64,000 bases of DNA. It comes from Candidatus Pantoea haifensis. GTDB taxonomy: Bacteria; Pseudomonadota; Gammaproteobacteria; Enterobacterales; Enterobacteriaceae. The stretch is from contig JAGTWN010000004.1 of the NCBI GenBank assembly GCA_018842655.1, positions 3,224,001 to 3,288,000 on the forward strand. Direction: 5' to 3'. The notes under the pieces are model-generated. The model was not told the DNA's origin. It made no database searches and was given only the letters and a program-made list of their open reading frames with translations. Positions 27,054 through 38,287 of the stretch are shown here, in pieces. Each line of letters starts with the position of its first letter. Positions within the stretch are counted from its first letter, which is position 1. The position numbers and the translations under genes are program-made.

Positions 27054-27884
27054 TTAACGCCCGCTATAGGCCAGTGTGACCTGGCGCGCTTCACGAATAA
27101 CCAGCGCCCCTAACTCAGTAATGCGATCGTCTGTCATGCGGGCGATCGGTCCAGAAATAGAGAGCGCCGCAAAGGCTTCGCCGTGTTCGTCATAGATCGG
27201 CGCGGCGACGCAGCGCAAACCGAGTGCATGTTCTTCATCATCAAACGAGAAGCCGATTTTACGCACCTGTGCCAGATTCGCTTTCAGGCTTTGCGGTGAC
27301 ATCAGCGTATTTGGCGTGTAGTAATGCAGGCCTTTTTGATGCAGCAGTGCCGTAACCTGGTCGTCACTCAGATGGGCAAGAAACGCTTTCCCAGCGCCGG
27401 ATGCATGCATCGGTAACTTACCACCAATCGGTGCTGACATACGCATAAGCTGTGTGCACTGTACTTGATCGATAATCACCGCCTGATGATCGCTCAGATC
27501 CAGCACCGCCAGGTTAACCGTTTCACCAGAGACTTCCATTAGCGTGCGCAGGACCGGATGCACCAGCGCCAGCAGATTGCGGCTCTGTAAAAAACTGCTG
27601 CCAACCACAAAGGCATGTGCTCCGATAGTCCAGAAGCCAAGATCGCCCACCTGACGCACAAAACCCTGTTGCTGCATCGTGCTCAGCAAGCGATGCGTTG
27701 TGGAATTAGGTAAGCCAGCCTGCTGCGCCAGTTCGGTGAGCGCCACGCTGCCGTGGGATTCAGCGATTAATTCCAGCAGCGTCAGGCCCCGGGTTAAAGA
27801 CTGAACCTGGCCGCCAGCAGGTGCGGCAGCGGCGAGTGTACCGCGAGGTTTCTTACCGCGCTTTGCGATAACGGGCGTAGCCAT
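27054..27884 (-). CDS. iclR: Acetate operon repressor IclR
   Basis: Represses aceBAK; glyoxylate and pyruvate modulate it. The 276-residue protein has an N-terminal winged helix (about 25-90; VQSLTRGLTLLELIAESHGS, AGLPNSTTHRLLSTMQQQGF) and an IclR effector domain (MRMSAPIGGKLPMHASGAGK, FDDEEHALGLRCVAAPIYDE). It is close to E. coli IclR throughout. GGAG precedes the ATG, and an IclR-type box lies 21 bases upstream, implying autoregulation. It is separated from aceK by the T6SS remnant, where E. coli has arpA. Confidence 0.96.
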   Translation of the reverse strand: MATPVIAKRGKKPRGTLAAAAPAGGQVQSLTRGLTLLELIAESHGSVALTELAQQAGLPNSTTHRLLSTMQQQGFVRQVGDLGFWTIGAHAFVVGSSFLQSRNLLALVHPVLRTLMEVSGETVNLAVLDLSDHQAVIIDQVQCTQLMRMSAPIGGKLPMHASGAGKAFLAHLSDDQVTALLHQKGLHYYTPNTLMSPQSLKANLAQVRKIGFSFDDEEHALGLRCVAAPIYDEHGEAFAALSISGPIARMTDDRITELGALVIREARQVTLAYSGR

Positions 27885-27905
27885 TGCTGTTCTCCTTCTG
27901 AAATA

Positions 27906-27920
27906 TGGAAATCATTTTCG
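27906..27920 (-). promoter_or_regulatory. Candidate IclR autoregulatory box
   Basis: TGGAAATCATTTTCG matches the IclR consensus TGGAAATNATTTCCA at all but two positions, directly upstream of iclR. Confidence 0.65.
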
Positions 27921-27979
27921 TTTTAATTGGCTGATTTGCAAACAACGCTTTACTGGTCGGATCTGTATAGCCAGTCGCC

Positions 27980-27992
27980 TGAAAATGTCTCA
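27980..27992 (+). promoter_or_regulatory. Candidate MetR site before metH
   Basis: TGAAAATGTCTCA fits the MetR consensus TGAA-N5-TTCA with one mismatch, 86 bases before the metH start. MetR activates metH in enterobacteria. Confidence 0.4.
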
Positions 27993-28077
27993 TATAAGGT
28001 TGCTTTGACCCTTAACGAAGTTATGACAGTATGACGGCGGGTATTTTAGCCAGCAGATTGACGTGAACGAGGCTTCA

Positions 28078-31000
28078 GTGAGCAATAAAATCGAAACGCT
28101 GCATCAGCAGCTCGCGCAACGCATTATGGTGCTGGACGGCGGCATGGGCACCATGATCCAGAGTTACAAGCTGGATGAGCCGGATTTCCGTGGCAGCCGT
28201 TTCGCTGACTGGCCCTGCGATCTTAAGGGCAACAACGATCTGCTGGTTTTAAGCAAGCCAGAGGTGATCCGCGCGATCCACAACGCCTACCTGGCTGCGG
28301 GTGCCGATATCCTCGAAACTAACACCTTTAACGCCACCACCATTGCGATGGCGGATTACCAGATGGAGGCGTTATCGGCTGAGATCAACTATGAGGCGGC
28401 CAGACTGGCGCGCGCCTGTGCAGATGAATGGACGGCAAAAACACCGGATCGCCCGCGCTACGTCGCAGGCGTGTTAGGGCCAACTAACCGTACCTGTTCG
28501 ATCTCGCCTGATGTAAACGATCCGGCATACCGCAACGTCACCTTTAACCAGCTGGTAGAAGCGTACCGTGAATCCACCCGGGCGCTGGTGGAAGGGGGCG
28601 CTGACCTCATTATGATCGAAACGGTGTTTGATACCCTGAATGCCAAGGCTGCGATCTATGCGGTCCAGACTGAAATGGAATCGCTTGGCGTTAAGCTGCC
28701 GTTGATGATTTCTGGCACCATTACCGATGCGTCAGGCCGTACCCTTTCTGGACAAACCACAGAAGCCTTTTATAACTCGCTGCGTCATGCCGAACCGCTG
28801 TCGTTTGGCCTCAACTGTGCGCTTGGCCCTGACGAGCTGCGCCAGTATGTTGCAGAGCTGTCGCGCATCGCGGAAGGCTATGTCACTGCTCACCCGAACG
28901 CCGGATTACCGAACGCTTTCGGTGAATACGATCTTGATGCCGATATTATGGCGCAGCAGATTGGCGAATGGGCGACCTCTGGCTTCCTTAACATCATCGG
29001 CGGCTGCTGCGGCACGACGCCAGAACATATCGCGGCGATGGTGAAAGCAGTTGAGGGCGTTGCGCCGCGTAAGCTGCCTGATATTCCCGTCGCCTGCCGT
29101 CTCTCTGGCCTCGAGCCGCTGAATATCAGTGCTGAATCGCTGTTCGTTAACGTGGGTGAACGTACCAACGTAACCGGCTCGGCTAAATTTAAACGCCTGA
29201 TCAAAGAAGAAAAATATAACGAAGCTCTGGAAGTTGCGCTCCAGCAGGTTGAAAGCGGCGCACAGATCATCGACATCAATATGGATGAAGGGATGCTCGA
29301 CGCCGAAGCGGCAATGGTGCGTTTCCTCAACCTGATCGCCGGTGAACCTGACATTGCCCGCGTACCGATCATGATCGACTCCTCAAAGTGGGAAGTGATC
29401 GAAAAAGGCCTGCAGTGTATTCAGGGCAAAGGCATTGTTAACTCTATTTCAATGAAAGAGGGCGAAGAGGCCTTTATTCACCATGCGCGTCAGGTGCGTC
29501 GTTATGGCGCTGCGGTCGTGGTAATGGCATTTGATGAGGTCGGTCAGGCGGATACCCGTGCGCGCAAGATTGAAATCTGTCGTCGCGCCTACAACATCCT
29601 CACCCAGCAGGTGGGTTTCCCGCCAGAAGATATCATTTTCGATCCGAACATTTTTGCCGTGGCGACTGGCATTGAAGAACACAACAACTACGCAGTGGAT
29701 TTCATCGGTGCCTGTGAGGATATCAAGCGCGAGTTACCGCACGCGATGATCTCCGGCGGCGTCTCCAACGTCTCGTTTTCGTTCCGTGGTAATGATCCCG
29801 TGCGTGAAGCCATTCACGCGGTTTTCCTCTATTACGCTATCCGTAAAGGCATGGATATGGGCATCGTCAACGCCGGTCAGCTGGCGATTTATGACGACCT
29901 GCCTGCCGGGCTGCGCGATGCAGTGGAAGACGTCATTCTTAACCGCCGTGAAGATGGTACTGAACGCCTGCTGGATTTGGCTGAGAAATATCGCAGCAGC
30001 AAAAGCGAGGGTGCAGAGGACAAACAGCAGGCCGAATGGCGCAGCTGGGATGTGGTGAAGCGTCTGGAATATTCGCTGGTTAAAGGTATCACCGAGTGCA
30101 TCGAGCAGGACACCGAAGAGGCGCGCCAACAGGTTCCACGACCGATCGAGGTAATTGAAGGCCCGCTGATGTCAGGCATGAACGTAGTTGGCGATCTGTT
30201 TGGCGAGGGCAAAATGTTCCTGCCACAGGTAGTGAAATCGGCGCGCGTGATGAAGCAGGCGGTGGCTTATCTGGAACCCTTTATCGAGGCGAGCAAAGAA
30301 GCGGGCCGCAGCAACGGCAAAATCGTGCTGGCGACGGTAAAAGGTGATGTACACGATATCGGCAAGAATATCGTTGGCGTGGTATTGCAGTGTAATAACT
30401 ACGAAATTATCGACCTTGGCGTAATGGTGCCGGGCGAAAAAATTCTGAAAACGGCGCGGGAAGTAAATGCTGACATCATTGGCTTATCGGGCCTGATTAC
30501 GCCGTCGCTGGATGAGATGGTCAACATGGCCAAAGAGATGGAGCGCCAGGGCTTCACGTTGCCGTTACTGATTGGCGGTGCGACAACCTCAAAAGCGCAT
30601 ACTGCCGTAAAAATTGAGCAGAACTACAGCGGGCCGACAGTCTATGTGCAGAACGCCTCACGCACCGTTGGCGTCGTCTCTTCGCTGCTGTCGCCAACCC
30701 TGAAAGATGACTTTGTGGCACGTACCCGTAAAGAGTATGAAACGGTGCGCATTCAGCATGCGCGCAAAAAGCCCCGTACGCCGCCGGTTTCGCTTCAGGC
30801 TGCGCGTGATAACGCCACCAGCATCGACTGGGAAAACTACACGCCACCTGTCGCGCATCGGCTGGGTGTCAGCACGGTGGGGGCGAGTATTGCTACGCTG
30901 CGTCACTATATCGACTGGACGCCATTCTTTATGACCTGGTCACTGGCAGGTAAATATCCCCGCATTCTTGAGGATGAAGTGGTGGGTGAAGAGGCGAAAC

Positions 31001-31761
31001 GCCTGTTTGCAGATGCCAATGCCATGCTGGATATGCTGAGTGAAAAGGGCACATTAACGCCGCGCGGTGTGGTCGGCATTTTTCCGGCCAACCGTGTAGG
31101 TGATGATGTGCATATCTATAAAGATGAGCAGCGCGATCAGGTTTTGTGTGTGAGCCATCACTTACGCCAGCAGACTGAGAAAACAGACTTTGCTAATTAT
31201 TGCCTGGCCGATTTTGTTGCACCTGAATCGAGCGGTAAAGCTGATTATCTCGGCGCGTTTGCCGTCACCGGTGGGCTGGAAGAAGACGCGCTGGCGGAGG
31301 CTTACGATCGCCAGCATGATGACTACAACAAAATTATGGTGAAAGCGGTCGCCGATCGCCTGGCTGAAGCCTTTGCGGAATATCTGCATGAGCGGGTACG
31401 TAAAGTCATTTGGGGTTTTTCACCCAATGAAAACCTCAGTAATGAAGAGCTGATTCGCGAAAACTATCAGGGTATTCGTCCTGCGCCAGGTTATCCGGCG
31501 TGCCCGGAACACACGGAAAAAGCAGCGATTTGGCAGTTGCTGGATGTCGAAACCCAGACGGGCATGAAGTTAACCGAATCGTTCGCCATGTGGCCTGGCG
31601 CCTCGGTTTCAGGCTGGTACTTCAGCCACCCTGACAGCCGCTATTTTGCCGTCGCGCAGATTCAGCGCGATCAGGTTGAAGATTATGCGGCGCGTAAGGG
31701 CATGTCAGTTACCGAGGTTGAACGCTGGCTGGCTTCCAACCTGGGTTACGATGCGGATTAA
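28078..31761 (+). CDS. metH: Cobalamin-dependent methionine synthase MetH
   Basis: Transfers methyl from methyltetrahydrofolate through cobalamin to homocysteine. The 1227-residue protein has four modules: homocysteine domain with zinc ligands in GLNCALGP and GGCCGTTP, folate domain ([13 protein letters not shown]), cobalamin domain with the cobalt-ligand histidine in [12 protein letters not shown], and the C-terminal AdoMet reactivation domain ([12 protein letters not shown]). I start at GTG 28078: GAGG lies five bases upstream and the length then equals E. coli MetH; a GTG five codons earlier is the alternative. It is intact over 3.7 kb. It requires cobalamin, for which no synthesis genes occur here. 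Confidence 0.97.
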   Translation: MSNKIETLHQQLAQRIMVLDGGMGTMIQSYKLDEPDFRGSRFADWPCDLKGNNDLLVLSKPEVIRAIHNAYLAAGADILETNTFNATTIAMADYQMEALSAEINYEAARLARACADEWTAKTPDRPRYVAGVLGPTNRTCSISPDVNDPAYRNVTFNQLVEAYRESTRALVEGGADLIMIETVFDTLNAKAAIYAVQTEMESLGVKLPLMISGTITDASGRTLSGQTTEAFYNSLRHAEPLSFGLNCALGPDELRQYVAELSRIAEGYVTAHPNAGLPNAFGEYDLDADIMAQQIGEWATSGFLNIIGGCCGTTPEHIAAMVKAVEGVAPRKLPDIPVACRLSGLEPLNISAESLFVNVGERTNVTGSAKFKRLIKEEKYNEALEVALQQVESGAQIIDINMDEGMLDAEAAMVRFLNLIAGEPDIARVPIMIDSSKWEVIEKGLQCIQGKGIVNSISMKEGEEAFIHHARQVRRYGAAVVVMAFDEVGQADTRARKIEICRRAYNILTQQVGFPPEDIIFDPNIFAVATGIEEHNNYAVDFIGACEDIKRELPHAMISGGVSNVSFSFRGNDPVREAIHAVFLYYAIRKGMDMGIVNAGQLAIYDDLPAGLRDAVEDVILNRREDGTERLLDLAEKYRSSKSEGAEDKQQAEWRSWDVVKRLEYSLVKGITECIEQDTEEARQQVPRPIEVIEGPLMSGMNVVGDLFGEGKMFLPQVVKSARVMKQAVAYLEPFIEASKEAGRSNGKIVLATVKGDVHDIGKNIVGVVLQCNNYEIIDLGVMVPGEKILKTAREVNADIIGLSGLITPSLDEMVNMAKEMERQGFTLPLLIGGATTSKAHTAVKIEQNYSGPTVYVQNASRTVGVVSSLLSPTLKDDFVARTRKEYETVRIQHARKKPRTPPVSLQAARDNATSIDWENYTPPVAHRLGVSTVGASIATLRHYIDWTPFFMTWSLAGKYPRILEDEVVGEEAKRLFADANAMLDMLSEKGTLTPRGVVGIFPANRVGDDVHIYKDEQRDQVLCVSHHLRQQTEKTDFANYCLADFVAPESSGKADYLGAFAVTGGLEEDALAEAYDRQHDDYNKIMVKAVADRLAEAFAEYLHERVRKVIWGFSPNENLSNEELIRENYQGIRPAPGYPACPEHTEKAAIWQLLDVETQTGMKLTESFAMWPGASVSGWYFSHPDSRYFAVAQIQRDQVEDYAARKGMSVTEVERWLASNLGYDAD

Positions 31762-31766
31762 ATAAT

Positions 31767-31790
31767 AAGGGCGACCAACCGGTCGCCCTT
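31767..31790. terminator. Bidirectional hairpin between metH and yjbH
   Basis: A perfect ten-base stem (AAGGGCGACC) with loop AACC lies between convergent genes, five bases past metH and four past yjbH. Confidence 0.75.
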
Positions 31791-31794
31791 GCGG

Positions 31795-33885
31795 TTAATT
31801 GAACCGCGCGTCGCGATCGGCGGTTAAGTCATAAAGCTGATATTTACGTCCCAGCATTTGACCGCCGTCACGCGTCAACGGCACCCAGTTGACCTGCGCC
31901 CGACCACGGGTTGGCGTCACGGTAAACAGATCCATTGGTACAGAAATATAGAAGCCTTTGGTGAAATCTCCTTCGCCATACTCTTCAGACGACACATTGG
32001 TTTTGGTGGCATAGACGCCAACCATCACACCGCTGTCAAAGCGTTTGGAAACGTCCACCGTTACGCCTTTATCTTTCGCCAGATACTGACCGACGCTGGC
32101 TTTGACCACCACATTCTGCATAAACCACGGACGCCAGTAAGCGGTCAGATTACCGGTTGGCGCTTTGTAGTTAGTGAACTGCATCATGTTGTCCCAGTCG
32201 CGCTGGCGAACATAATTAGCGTCAACACCCACAGCCCAGTTACTGTCAACCGGGCGATAAAGCAGTTCGCCGCCCACGCCGCCATACATCGTTTCCAGAT
32301 AACCGCCATACAGCTGGCCGTAGAAACCGTTACCGAGATAGCCCATATAATTGGCCTGCAGATCGTTAACGTAGACGTTGTTTTCGACGTAATCGCGAAT
32401 ATGGGTTCGCACGCGCGGCAAGGAGGAATCGGCAGGCGCGCCGTTATAATTAAACTTGTCGTAATTATTGGCGATGTTGCCAAACAGACTGCCGCCCACC
32501 AGCAAATGATCGGTAAGCCAGTAATCGACGTTGCCCATGACGCCAGCCTGATACATGTAGAAACTTTCCGGGCCACCCACTGACTGGTTCAGCACCGGCG
32601 ATAAACTGTAGCTGAGGCGACTTTTACGGATAAACAAACCCTGTTCTGTTTGTCCGGCATCGACTGGATTTTTGCGCGTCTGTTGCAGCGGCTGCTCGTG
32701 ACCCAGCGGGTAGCCGGACAGCTCATTGCGCAGGCTGGCAACCTTCGTTTCCGTGGTGACCTGCGGCATGTTGAAGCGTGATTCAGTGACGTTAATAGTA
32801 TCAATATTCGCGGGCAGGTCATTCATCACGATGCGATTAGCGCGATCAACGCCTTCACGTGTATCACGATATTTAGTCTGCTCGCCTGAAACGTAGAGCG
32901 TATGGCCTTTAGTCTGTATCTTTGGACCGTTCAGCCCGGCGTTGTATTTCAAATCGGTTAACTGCTTCGCCACCACGGTTGGCTCTAAGAGCTGCGGCTG
33001 CGGATGGGGATCGTAAGCCGGTTTAGCACTGTCGAGATGCGCCTGGCGCAGGTCATTAAAATTGGTCCGAATGGTCACGCCAAACATAAACGTGTTGCCA
33101 CGCTCGTAGCTGGCGTTGATATCTGCCCAGTCGGTTACACGATAAATTGCGCCGACATTTAGCTTGCTGCGCTGCTCAAGACGACCGGCAAAATCGTTCT
33201 GATAATCGTTGCCTTCATATTCCATTTTGAGACGTAGCGGCTGCCACGGCGTTTGATACTCCACGCCGCCAAACAGCGCGCTCGGGCCATGAAACATTTG
33301 CGATCCGTTGATCGACCCCGCTTCGCCAACGCCGGGACGTTGACAATAGCTGTCGCTGTAAGAGCAGAAGGGGTTTTTCACCGTGCCGCTGTTGCCGAGA
33401 TAACCCCAGCCGAGGCCCAGCGTAAAATCAAACGGTCCCCACGCTTTGCTGGCAACCAGATATTCACTGTCGAACAGGCCGGTTCCGCCGAGATCGCGTG
33501 TGCCCAGCGAGACTTCCGGTAACCAGTAACTTTCCTGCCACAAGCGTATTTTCAGATCGAAGGCTTTGTCTTTGTAGCTTTGATTACCACTGAAATTTTC
33601 AACTGCACTGTACTGGCGGGTACGCACATCGGTATAGCGCACGGTGGTTTCCAGCCAGGGAAAAAGCTGTAACGAAGCTGAATAGTAGCGATATTGATCA
33701 TTATCGCGGAAATTAAGGCTGAACTCGCCTTCTTTGGCCATACGTGCAGTCGGCACCTGCAATAAGCCAACGCCCCCAAAATCTGATTGTGACGGGCCAA
33801 CCGGTTCGGGCCAGGTGTCAGCCTGAGCCTGACAGGCCGTTGCGACAGAAACAGCCAACAGGCTGAAGAGATAACGTTTTTTCAT
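31795..33885 (-). CDS. yjbH: YjbH outer-membrane protein of the yjb exopolysaccharide operon
   Basis: A 696-residue secreted protein with an N-terminal signal ([20 protein letters not shown]), a DUF940/YjbH beta-rich body and strong identity to E. coli Yjb[57 protein letters not shown] and [19 protein letters not shown]. It is thought to form an outer-membrane barrel for polysaccharide export. A cysteine at residue 18 might be lipidated but the lipobox is weak. The start codon overlaps the yjbG stop by one base. Last gene of yjbEFGH. Confidence 0.93.
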   Translation of the reverse strand: MKKRYLFSLLAVSVATACQAQADTWPEPVGPSQSDFGGVGLLQVPTARMAKEGEFSLNFRDNDQYRYYSASLQLFPWLETTVRYTDVRTRQYSAVENFSGNQSYKDKAFDLKIRLWQESYWLPEVSLGTRDLGGTGLFDSEYLVASKAWGPFDFTLGLGWGYLGNSGTVKNPFCSYSDSYCQRPGVGEAGSINGSQMFHGPSALFGGVEYQTPWQPLRLKMEYEGNDYQNDFAGRLEQRSKLNVGAIYRVTDWADINASYERGNTFMFGVTIRTNFNDLRQAHLDSAKPAYDPHPQPQLLEPTVVAKQLTDLKYNAGLNGPKIQTKGHTLYVSGEQTKYRDTREGVDRANRIVMNDLPANIDTINVTESRFNMPQVTTETKVASLRNELSGYPLGHEQPLQQTRKNPVDAGQTEQGLFIRKSRLSYSLSPVLNQSVGGPESFYMYQAGVMGNVDYWLTDHLLVGGSLFGNIANNYDKFNYNGAPADSSLPRVRTHIRDYVENNVYVNDLQANYMGYLGNGFYGQLYGGYLETMYGGVGGELLYRPVDSNWAVGVDANYVRQRDWDNMMQFTNYKAPTGNLTAYWRPWFMQNVVVKASVGQYLAKDKGVTVDVSKRFDSGVMVGVYATKTNVSSEEYGEGDFTKGFYISVPMDLFTVTPTRGRAQVNWVPLTRDGGQMLGRKYQLYDLTADRDARFN

Positions 33886-34618
33886 CAGTCGGGTATCCGG
33901 TGAGTCAGTACGGAGAGAATGCGGCTGTTCAGGTCGTCAAAGGCAGCGGGCAGGCTCCATGAAGAGAAACCGAGCCAGATAATGCTGCCGGGTTCAACTT
34001 CGACATGACGATGATTCCAGTAAGCAATCGGCACCTGTCTGGTCGCACCGGAAGGGGAGATAACCGTAGCAAAATCACGCTCGGCATTCGCAAGGCGAGC
34101 GTGATCGGCAAGATAATGACGCACTGACTGTCCCGGCTGCCACCGCACTTTACCGGCACCAGCAAGTGCACCGAGTAGCAGCACGCTGTCAGGCTGGCTG
34201 GATAGATAAAGATCGTAGTGGCCTTCGAGACGGCGGTTATCCGTGGAATGCAGACGGATCCAGTCGGGATCGAGCGGCGTGAACTGACGTCCGGTAACGT
34301 TGATCGCTTGCAGTTGTCGAATCACGTCATCAATCGCTGCGGCACTGTCGCTGCTGCTGTCGGCACGCCAGGCACGAAGTTGTGCCAGCGTCTGTTGATA
34401 GTGCTGCTGTGCCACCGCCGTTGCGCTACGTTCGGCAATGACGGCACCGTGGCTGTAGGGCATTAACGCAGGCTGTGTCATCAGCTGCGCAAGGTTTTTC
34501 ACCCGATCAATAACAATGCTGTTTTGATTGCGCGGCAGATGTACTGTGACCTGACCTTCCGCTGAGGCCAGTGCGCTGAACAGGCTCAGCCCGGCCAGTA
34601 TAAAGCGTCTTTTTTCAT
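33885..34618 (-). CDS. yjbG: YjbG periplasmic exopolysaccharide protein (frameshifted as sequenced)
   Basis: A capsule-biosynthesis GfcC/YjbG-family protein. The true start is the ATG at 34618, overlapping the yjbF stop (ATGA). The frame breaks almost at once in the A6 run (T6 at 34610-34615 on the plus strand). One more A gives [20 protein letters not shown], a clear signal peptide, and a 244-residue protein against 245 in E. coli. Conserved downstream blocks are [32 protein letters not shown] and [19 protein letters not shown]. Without the correction only a leaderless product would be called from 34502. Confidence 0.87.
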
Positions 34619-35261
34619 GATCTTGCCGGCTTCAGAATGGTGGTTTCAACGGGGAAGGCGTCAGCCGCCAGCATTTGATGGGCCTGGACCACCTCACCGC
34701 TGCGGTTATCGATCCAGAAGGTGTTTTCCCATTCACGACCGCTGCTGTCGATGCGTGCCTGTTCATGCCAGACGCGGCAGGCAATACGGTTACCGGCAAT
34801 CTCCAGTACTTCATCGTCGCCACGCTGAAAGCTGGAACTCACGGTCGCTGCCCGTACCTCACCGTGCTCCGTCCACTGAACGATGCGTGTCCAGCGTGCT
34901 CCAGGGCTGATATGTAAAGTGTCAGTCAGCGGATCGTGCTGCAAATTACTGACCTGATGGAGGTTATCGGGTAAGCCAACAGTTTTAATCAGACGACCCT
35001 GAGCGGTGACCAGCATCGCTTTATCCTGGGTCACCCATTTTTGTTGACCCTGTTCGTTATAACCCAGCACCACAAAAATACGTGGGCCGTTATTGATGCG
35101 GGCGTAGAGGCTGGCGTAAGGCAGCTCGTTCACCTGTTGATCGGTGACGGTGACATCATCCGGGCCGTTGATGGCGAGCATCACGGTCTGTTCCAGACCT
35201 TTTGCGTTGGTGTGCAGGCCTGCAGCAGCAGGCAAGCGAGCAGCAGAGGAAGTTGGCGCAC
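34615..35261 (-). CDS. yjbF: YjbF lipoprotein of the exopolysaccharide operon (frameshifted as sequenced)
   Basis: A GfcB/YjbF-family outer-membrane lipoprotein. From GTG 35261 (AGGGA six bases upstream) the frame reads a signal RQLPLLLACLLLQAC with a lipobox cysteine. The frame breaks in the A4 run (T4 at 35200-35203 on the plus strand). One more A joins it to LEQTVMLAINGPDDV and the conserved body LPYASLYARINNGPRIFVVL, QDKAMLVTAQGRLIKTV, WENTFWIDNRSGEV. The corrected length is 215 against 212 in E. coli. Starting further upstream at 35301, as the broken frame suggests, would lose the signal peptide. Confidence 0.85.
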
Positions 35262-35294
35262 TGTATGTCCCTGATAAATAATGCCAAAGTAGAA

Positions 35295-35316
35295 TAACCA
35301 CACAAATGTGTGGTTA
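35295..35316. repeat. Perfect inverted repeat upstream of yjbF
   Basis: TAACCACACA and its complement flank AA, 34 bases before the yjbF start and within the yjbE-yjbF gap. It may fold in the mRNA to set relative yields of YjbE and YjbFGH. Confidence 0.6.
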
Positions 35317-35330
35317 TGTTTAATGTTGTT

Positions 35331-35450
35331 CACCCTGCATATTTCAGGCTGCAGATCCGCTGGCTCACCCGCTCAACCGGATCGCTTACAGCAGTAAGCT
35401 TCAGGATTCACTTGTTTACCGCTTCCTGCGCCGCGAATTATGTTGGGTAT
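35331..35450. repeat. ERIC/IRU intergenic repeat, copy B, inside the yjb operon
   Basis: Its ends match copy A (CATATTTCAGGCTGCAGAT... and ...TTCCTGCGCCGCGAATTAT). In reverse complement it shows the ERIC core GTGAATCC...AGCTTAC. It fills the yjbE-yjbF gap and ends one base before the yjbE stop codon. Confidence 0.75.
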
Positions 35451-35451
35451 A

Positions 35452-35700
35452 TCAACGAGTGGTGCTCGTTGTGGTTGTGGTTGTTGTACCGGTATTTGCC
35501 CCGTCACCACCGCCAGAAGCGGCAACGCCGAGTCCTACTAACGCGCCGAGTGCGCCGATACCGACAGCGGTAGACGTACCGGCAGAGATTGCTCCCGCCT
35601 GCGCGCCTGCTGCGGCACCTGCTTCTTCCGGCGCGGCAAAAGCACTGGAAGAGACAGCAACGAAAAGTAAGGCTGCACCGGCAACCCTGTATTTTTTCAT
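35452..35700 (-). CDS. yjbE: YjbE small secreted protein
   Basis: Eighty-two residues: signal peptide (KKYRVAGAALLFVAVSSSAF, cleavage after AFA), an Ala/Gly-rich middle, and a threonine-rich tail (GGGDGANTGTTTTTTTSTTR) as in E. coli YjbE. It belongs to the GfcA/YjbE family of exported proteins linked to extracellular polysaccharide; its molecular role is unknown. It is the first gene of yjbEFGH and is followed by an ERIC element before yjbF. The long upstream region holds candidate RcsAB sites. Confidence 0.9.
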   Translation of the reverse strand: MKKYRVAGAALLFVAVSSSAFAAPEEAGAAAGAQAGAISAGTSTAVGIGALGALVGLGVAASGGGDGANTGTTTTTTTSTTR

Positions 35701-36005
35701 AACAACACCTGCATTGAATGAATGAAGGATTTAAACCCGAAATGCTCACGCTGTAGAGGCAAAGCTTTACATCAGAAGCCGTTCGGATTTACCCGTTGCG
35801 GGCGCGCTCAGTATAGGGCAACAAATTACCAGAGTTCAGCGCCGGAAAAAGTCAGGTATTCAGTGAGTGCTAAGGGAGTAATATTGAGTTAATTCAGCGT
35901 TAACTGCTTTTAAAATCGCTATTTTTGCGGTTGCACGAAATCTTTAACTGGTACGGCAAATAATGCAAAGCGTTTTGTTCTTATTTAATTAATATTGGTA
36001 CGGAA

Positions 36006-36028
36006 TAAGAATAATCAGATTTTCCTTA
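36006..36028. promoter_or_regulatory. Two overlapping, opposed RcsAB-type boxes upstream of yjbE
   Basis: The plus strand reads TAAGAATAATCAGA (36006-36019) and the minus strand reads TAAGGAAAATCTGA (36028-36015). Each matches the RcsAB consensus TRVGAAWAWTSYGA at 13 of 14 positions. They overlap by five bases. yjbEFGH is a known Rcs target in E. coli, but the distance of about 310 bases to the yjbE start is long. The rest of 35701-36224 is AT-rich with no gene seen. Confidence 0.55.
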
Positions 36029-36224
36029 TTAATGGCAAATAAAAATAATATTAATTATCAAAGGTTAAGCGAGGCGAGGAGGGGGAATTAGATCCATTTT
36101 TAATAGAGGATAAGGCAATAAAAAAGGGCAGGTTCAGAATTATCTCAGGGTATTTTAAGAATTATCTAAGCAGAGAAAACAGGCATGACGGCGAATTCAT
36201 AGTCAATTGAGCCTTTTCAGGCAG

Positions 36225-36249
36225 AAAAAAGGCGGCATACCCGCCGCCT
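36225..36249 (-). terminator. Terminator of pgi
   Basis: On the minus strand AGGCGGC-gggtat-GCCGCCT is followed by five further T, 19 bases past the pgi stop. Confidence 0.85.
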
Positions 36250-36267
36250 GAGAAAATAAATAATGAA

Positions 36268-37914
36268 TTAACGCCAGGCCTTGTAACGATTAATCAAGGC
36301 ATTAGTGGAACTGTCATGGCTCTCAACTTTTTCATCATTTTCCAGTTCTGGCAGGATACGGTTCGCCAACTGCTTACCTAATTCCACGCCCCACTGATCA
36401 AAGGTGAAGATGTTGAGAATCGCGCCCTGCGTAAAGATTTTATGCTCATAAAGAGCAATCAGTGCGCCAAGGCTGAACGGAGTAATTTCACGCAACAGAA
36501 TTGAGTTCGTCGGGCGGTTACCTTCGAAGACTTTAAACGGCACGATATGGGCCACTGACTCGGCAGATTTACCGGCATCAGTGAACTCTTTTTCCACCAC
36601 ATCACGAGATTTACCAAACGCCAACGCTTCGGTCTGGGCGAAGAAGTTCGACAGCAGTTTCGGATGATGGTCGGCCAGCGCATTATGGCTAATTGCCGGA
36701 GCAATAAAATCACACGGGATCAGTTTTGTGCCCTGATGAATCAGTTGGTAAAACGCGTGCTGACCATTCGTGCCTGGCTCACCCCAGATAACAGGGCCTG
36801 TCTGGTAATCAACAGGATTGCCATCGCGATCGACATATTTTCCGTTGGATTCCATGTTGCCCTGCTGGAAATAGGCGGCAAAGCGATGCATATACTGATC
36901 GTATGGCAGAATGGCTTCGGTCTCAGCACCAAAGAAGTTGTTGTACCAAATGCCAATCAGCGCCAGTAATACGGGCAGGTTTTGTTCAGCAGGCGTTGTC
37001 GAGAAGTGTTTATCCATGGCGTGTGCGCCACTCAGCAACTGCTCGAAATTATCGAAGCCGATGGAAAGGATGATCGACAGGCCAATCGCTGACCACAGCG
37101 AGTAGCGACCACCCACCCAGTCCCAAAATTCAAACATGTTATCGGTATCGATGCCGAAATCGCCCACGGCTTTGGCATTAGTCGACAGCGCCGCAAAGTG
37201 TTTTGCCACATGCTGCTGATCGCCAGCGGTGTTCAGGAACCAGTCACGCGCACTGTGGGCGTTGGTCATGGTTTCCTGAGTCGTAAAGGTTTTGGAAGCG
37301 ACCAGGAACAGCGTGGTTTCCGGGCTGAGATCTTTCAGCGTTTCAGCAATATGCGTACCATCAACATTGGAAACAAAGTGCATGTTCAGGTGATTTTTAT
37401 ACGGGCGCAACGCTTCGGTTACCATGAACGGGCCGAGATCCGAGCCGCCGATACCGATGTTCACCACATCGGTAATCGGTTTGCCGGTATAGCCTTTCCA
37501 TTCACCGCTAATAATGCGCTCGGAAAAGCCTTTCATTTTATCCAGCACCGCATTCACTTCCGGCATGACATCTTTGCCATCTACCATCACTGGCGTGTTG
37601 CTGCGATTGCGCAGCGCAACGTGCAGCACGGCACGATCTTCAGTGCGGTTAATTTTTTCGCCAGAGAACATGGATTTGATGGCACCGCTCAAATCTGTTT
37701 CTTTCGCCAGCGCCTGTAATTTATCGAGGGTTTCCTGGGTGATGCGGTTTTTGGAGTAATCCACCAGCATCTGATCATCAAAGGTGGCAGAGAATTTGGC
37801 AAAACGATCGGCATCCTGAGCAAACAAATCGGCGATTTCTACCGTTTTCATCTCTTCAAAATGCTGTTGCAGCTCTTTCCAGGCTGCGGTTTGTGTCGGA
37901 TTGATATTTTTCAT
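36268..37914 (-). CDS. pgi: Glucose-6-phosphate isomerase Pgi
   Basis: Interconverts glucose-6-phosphate and fructose-6-phosphate in glycolysis. The 548-residue protein has the two signatures [20 protein letters not shown] and [13 protein letters not shown], plus [18 protein letters not shown] and ATGIEEHN-like surroundings typical of the family are not needed to identify it. I start at 37914 ([12 protein letters not shown]) to match E. coli; the frame is open to 37947 without a ribosome site. No lesion seen. It is divergent from lysC across a long regulatory gap. Confidence 0.96.
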   Translation of the reverse strand: MKNINPTQTAAWKELQQHFEEMKTVEIADLFAQDADRFAKFSATFDDQMLVDYSKNRITQETLDKLQALAKETDLSGAIKSMFSGEKINRTEDRAVLHVALRNRSNTPVMVDGKDVMPEVNAVLDKMKGFSERIISGEWKGYTGKPITDVVNIGIGGSDLGPFMVTEALRPYKNHLNMHFVSNVDGTHIAETLKDLSPETTLFLVASKTFTTQETMTNAHSARDWFLNTAGDQQHVAKHFAALSTNAKAVGDFGIDTDNMFEFWDWVGGRYSLWSAIGLSIILSIGFDNFEQLLSGAHAMDKHFSTTPAEQNLPVLLALIGIWYNNFFGAETEAILPYDQYMHRFAAYFQQGNMESNGKYVDRDGNPVDYQTGPVIWGEPGTNGQHAFYQLIHQGTKLIPCDFIAPAISHNALADHHPKLLSNFFAQTEALAFGKSRDVVEKEFTDAGKSAESVAHIVPFKVFEGNRPTNSILLREITPFSLGALIALYEHKIFTQGAILNIFTFDQWGVELGKQLANRILPELENDEKVESHDSSTNALINRYKAWR

Positions 37915-38257
37915 GGCAACACTCTTGTTGATATTAAGAACCGTCATTCCATCGGGGTCACATCGTACCCGGTTAGCGTTTCAGTATGACCATAGTTGCA
38001 ACTGAAAGGAAAAATTTTGTCACCGCAGTGGGTATGCAGTCATCACGCACCCTGTTGTCGCCTGGCTTACTGCGGCTGTTCGCCAGATCTGGCTGGCATG
38101 AATTTTCGGCATAATGCGATGGGGAAACAGCCTGTTGTGGTGTCAGGATTCTTAATTTTGCCGCTCCGGCTGAACCCGTTTAGCACTCTACTTGTTGTAG
38201 TAACGGCAAATTTGCCTCCGGGTGCGCAGAAAATGAAAATTCCTCAAACGCTCAACA

Positions 38258-38286
38258 TTGACAGCAAGGCAAGAAACCGATATTTG
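38258..38286 (+). promoter_or_regulatory. Candidate lysC promoter
   Basis: TTGACA and TATTTG separated by 17 bases, placed so that transcription would begin at the 5' edge of the lysine riboswitch. The -10 is weak but the -35 is perfect. The stretch 37915-38257 shows no gene. Confidence 0.65.
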
Positions 38287-38287
38287 T

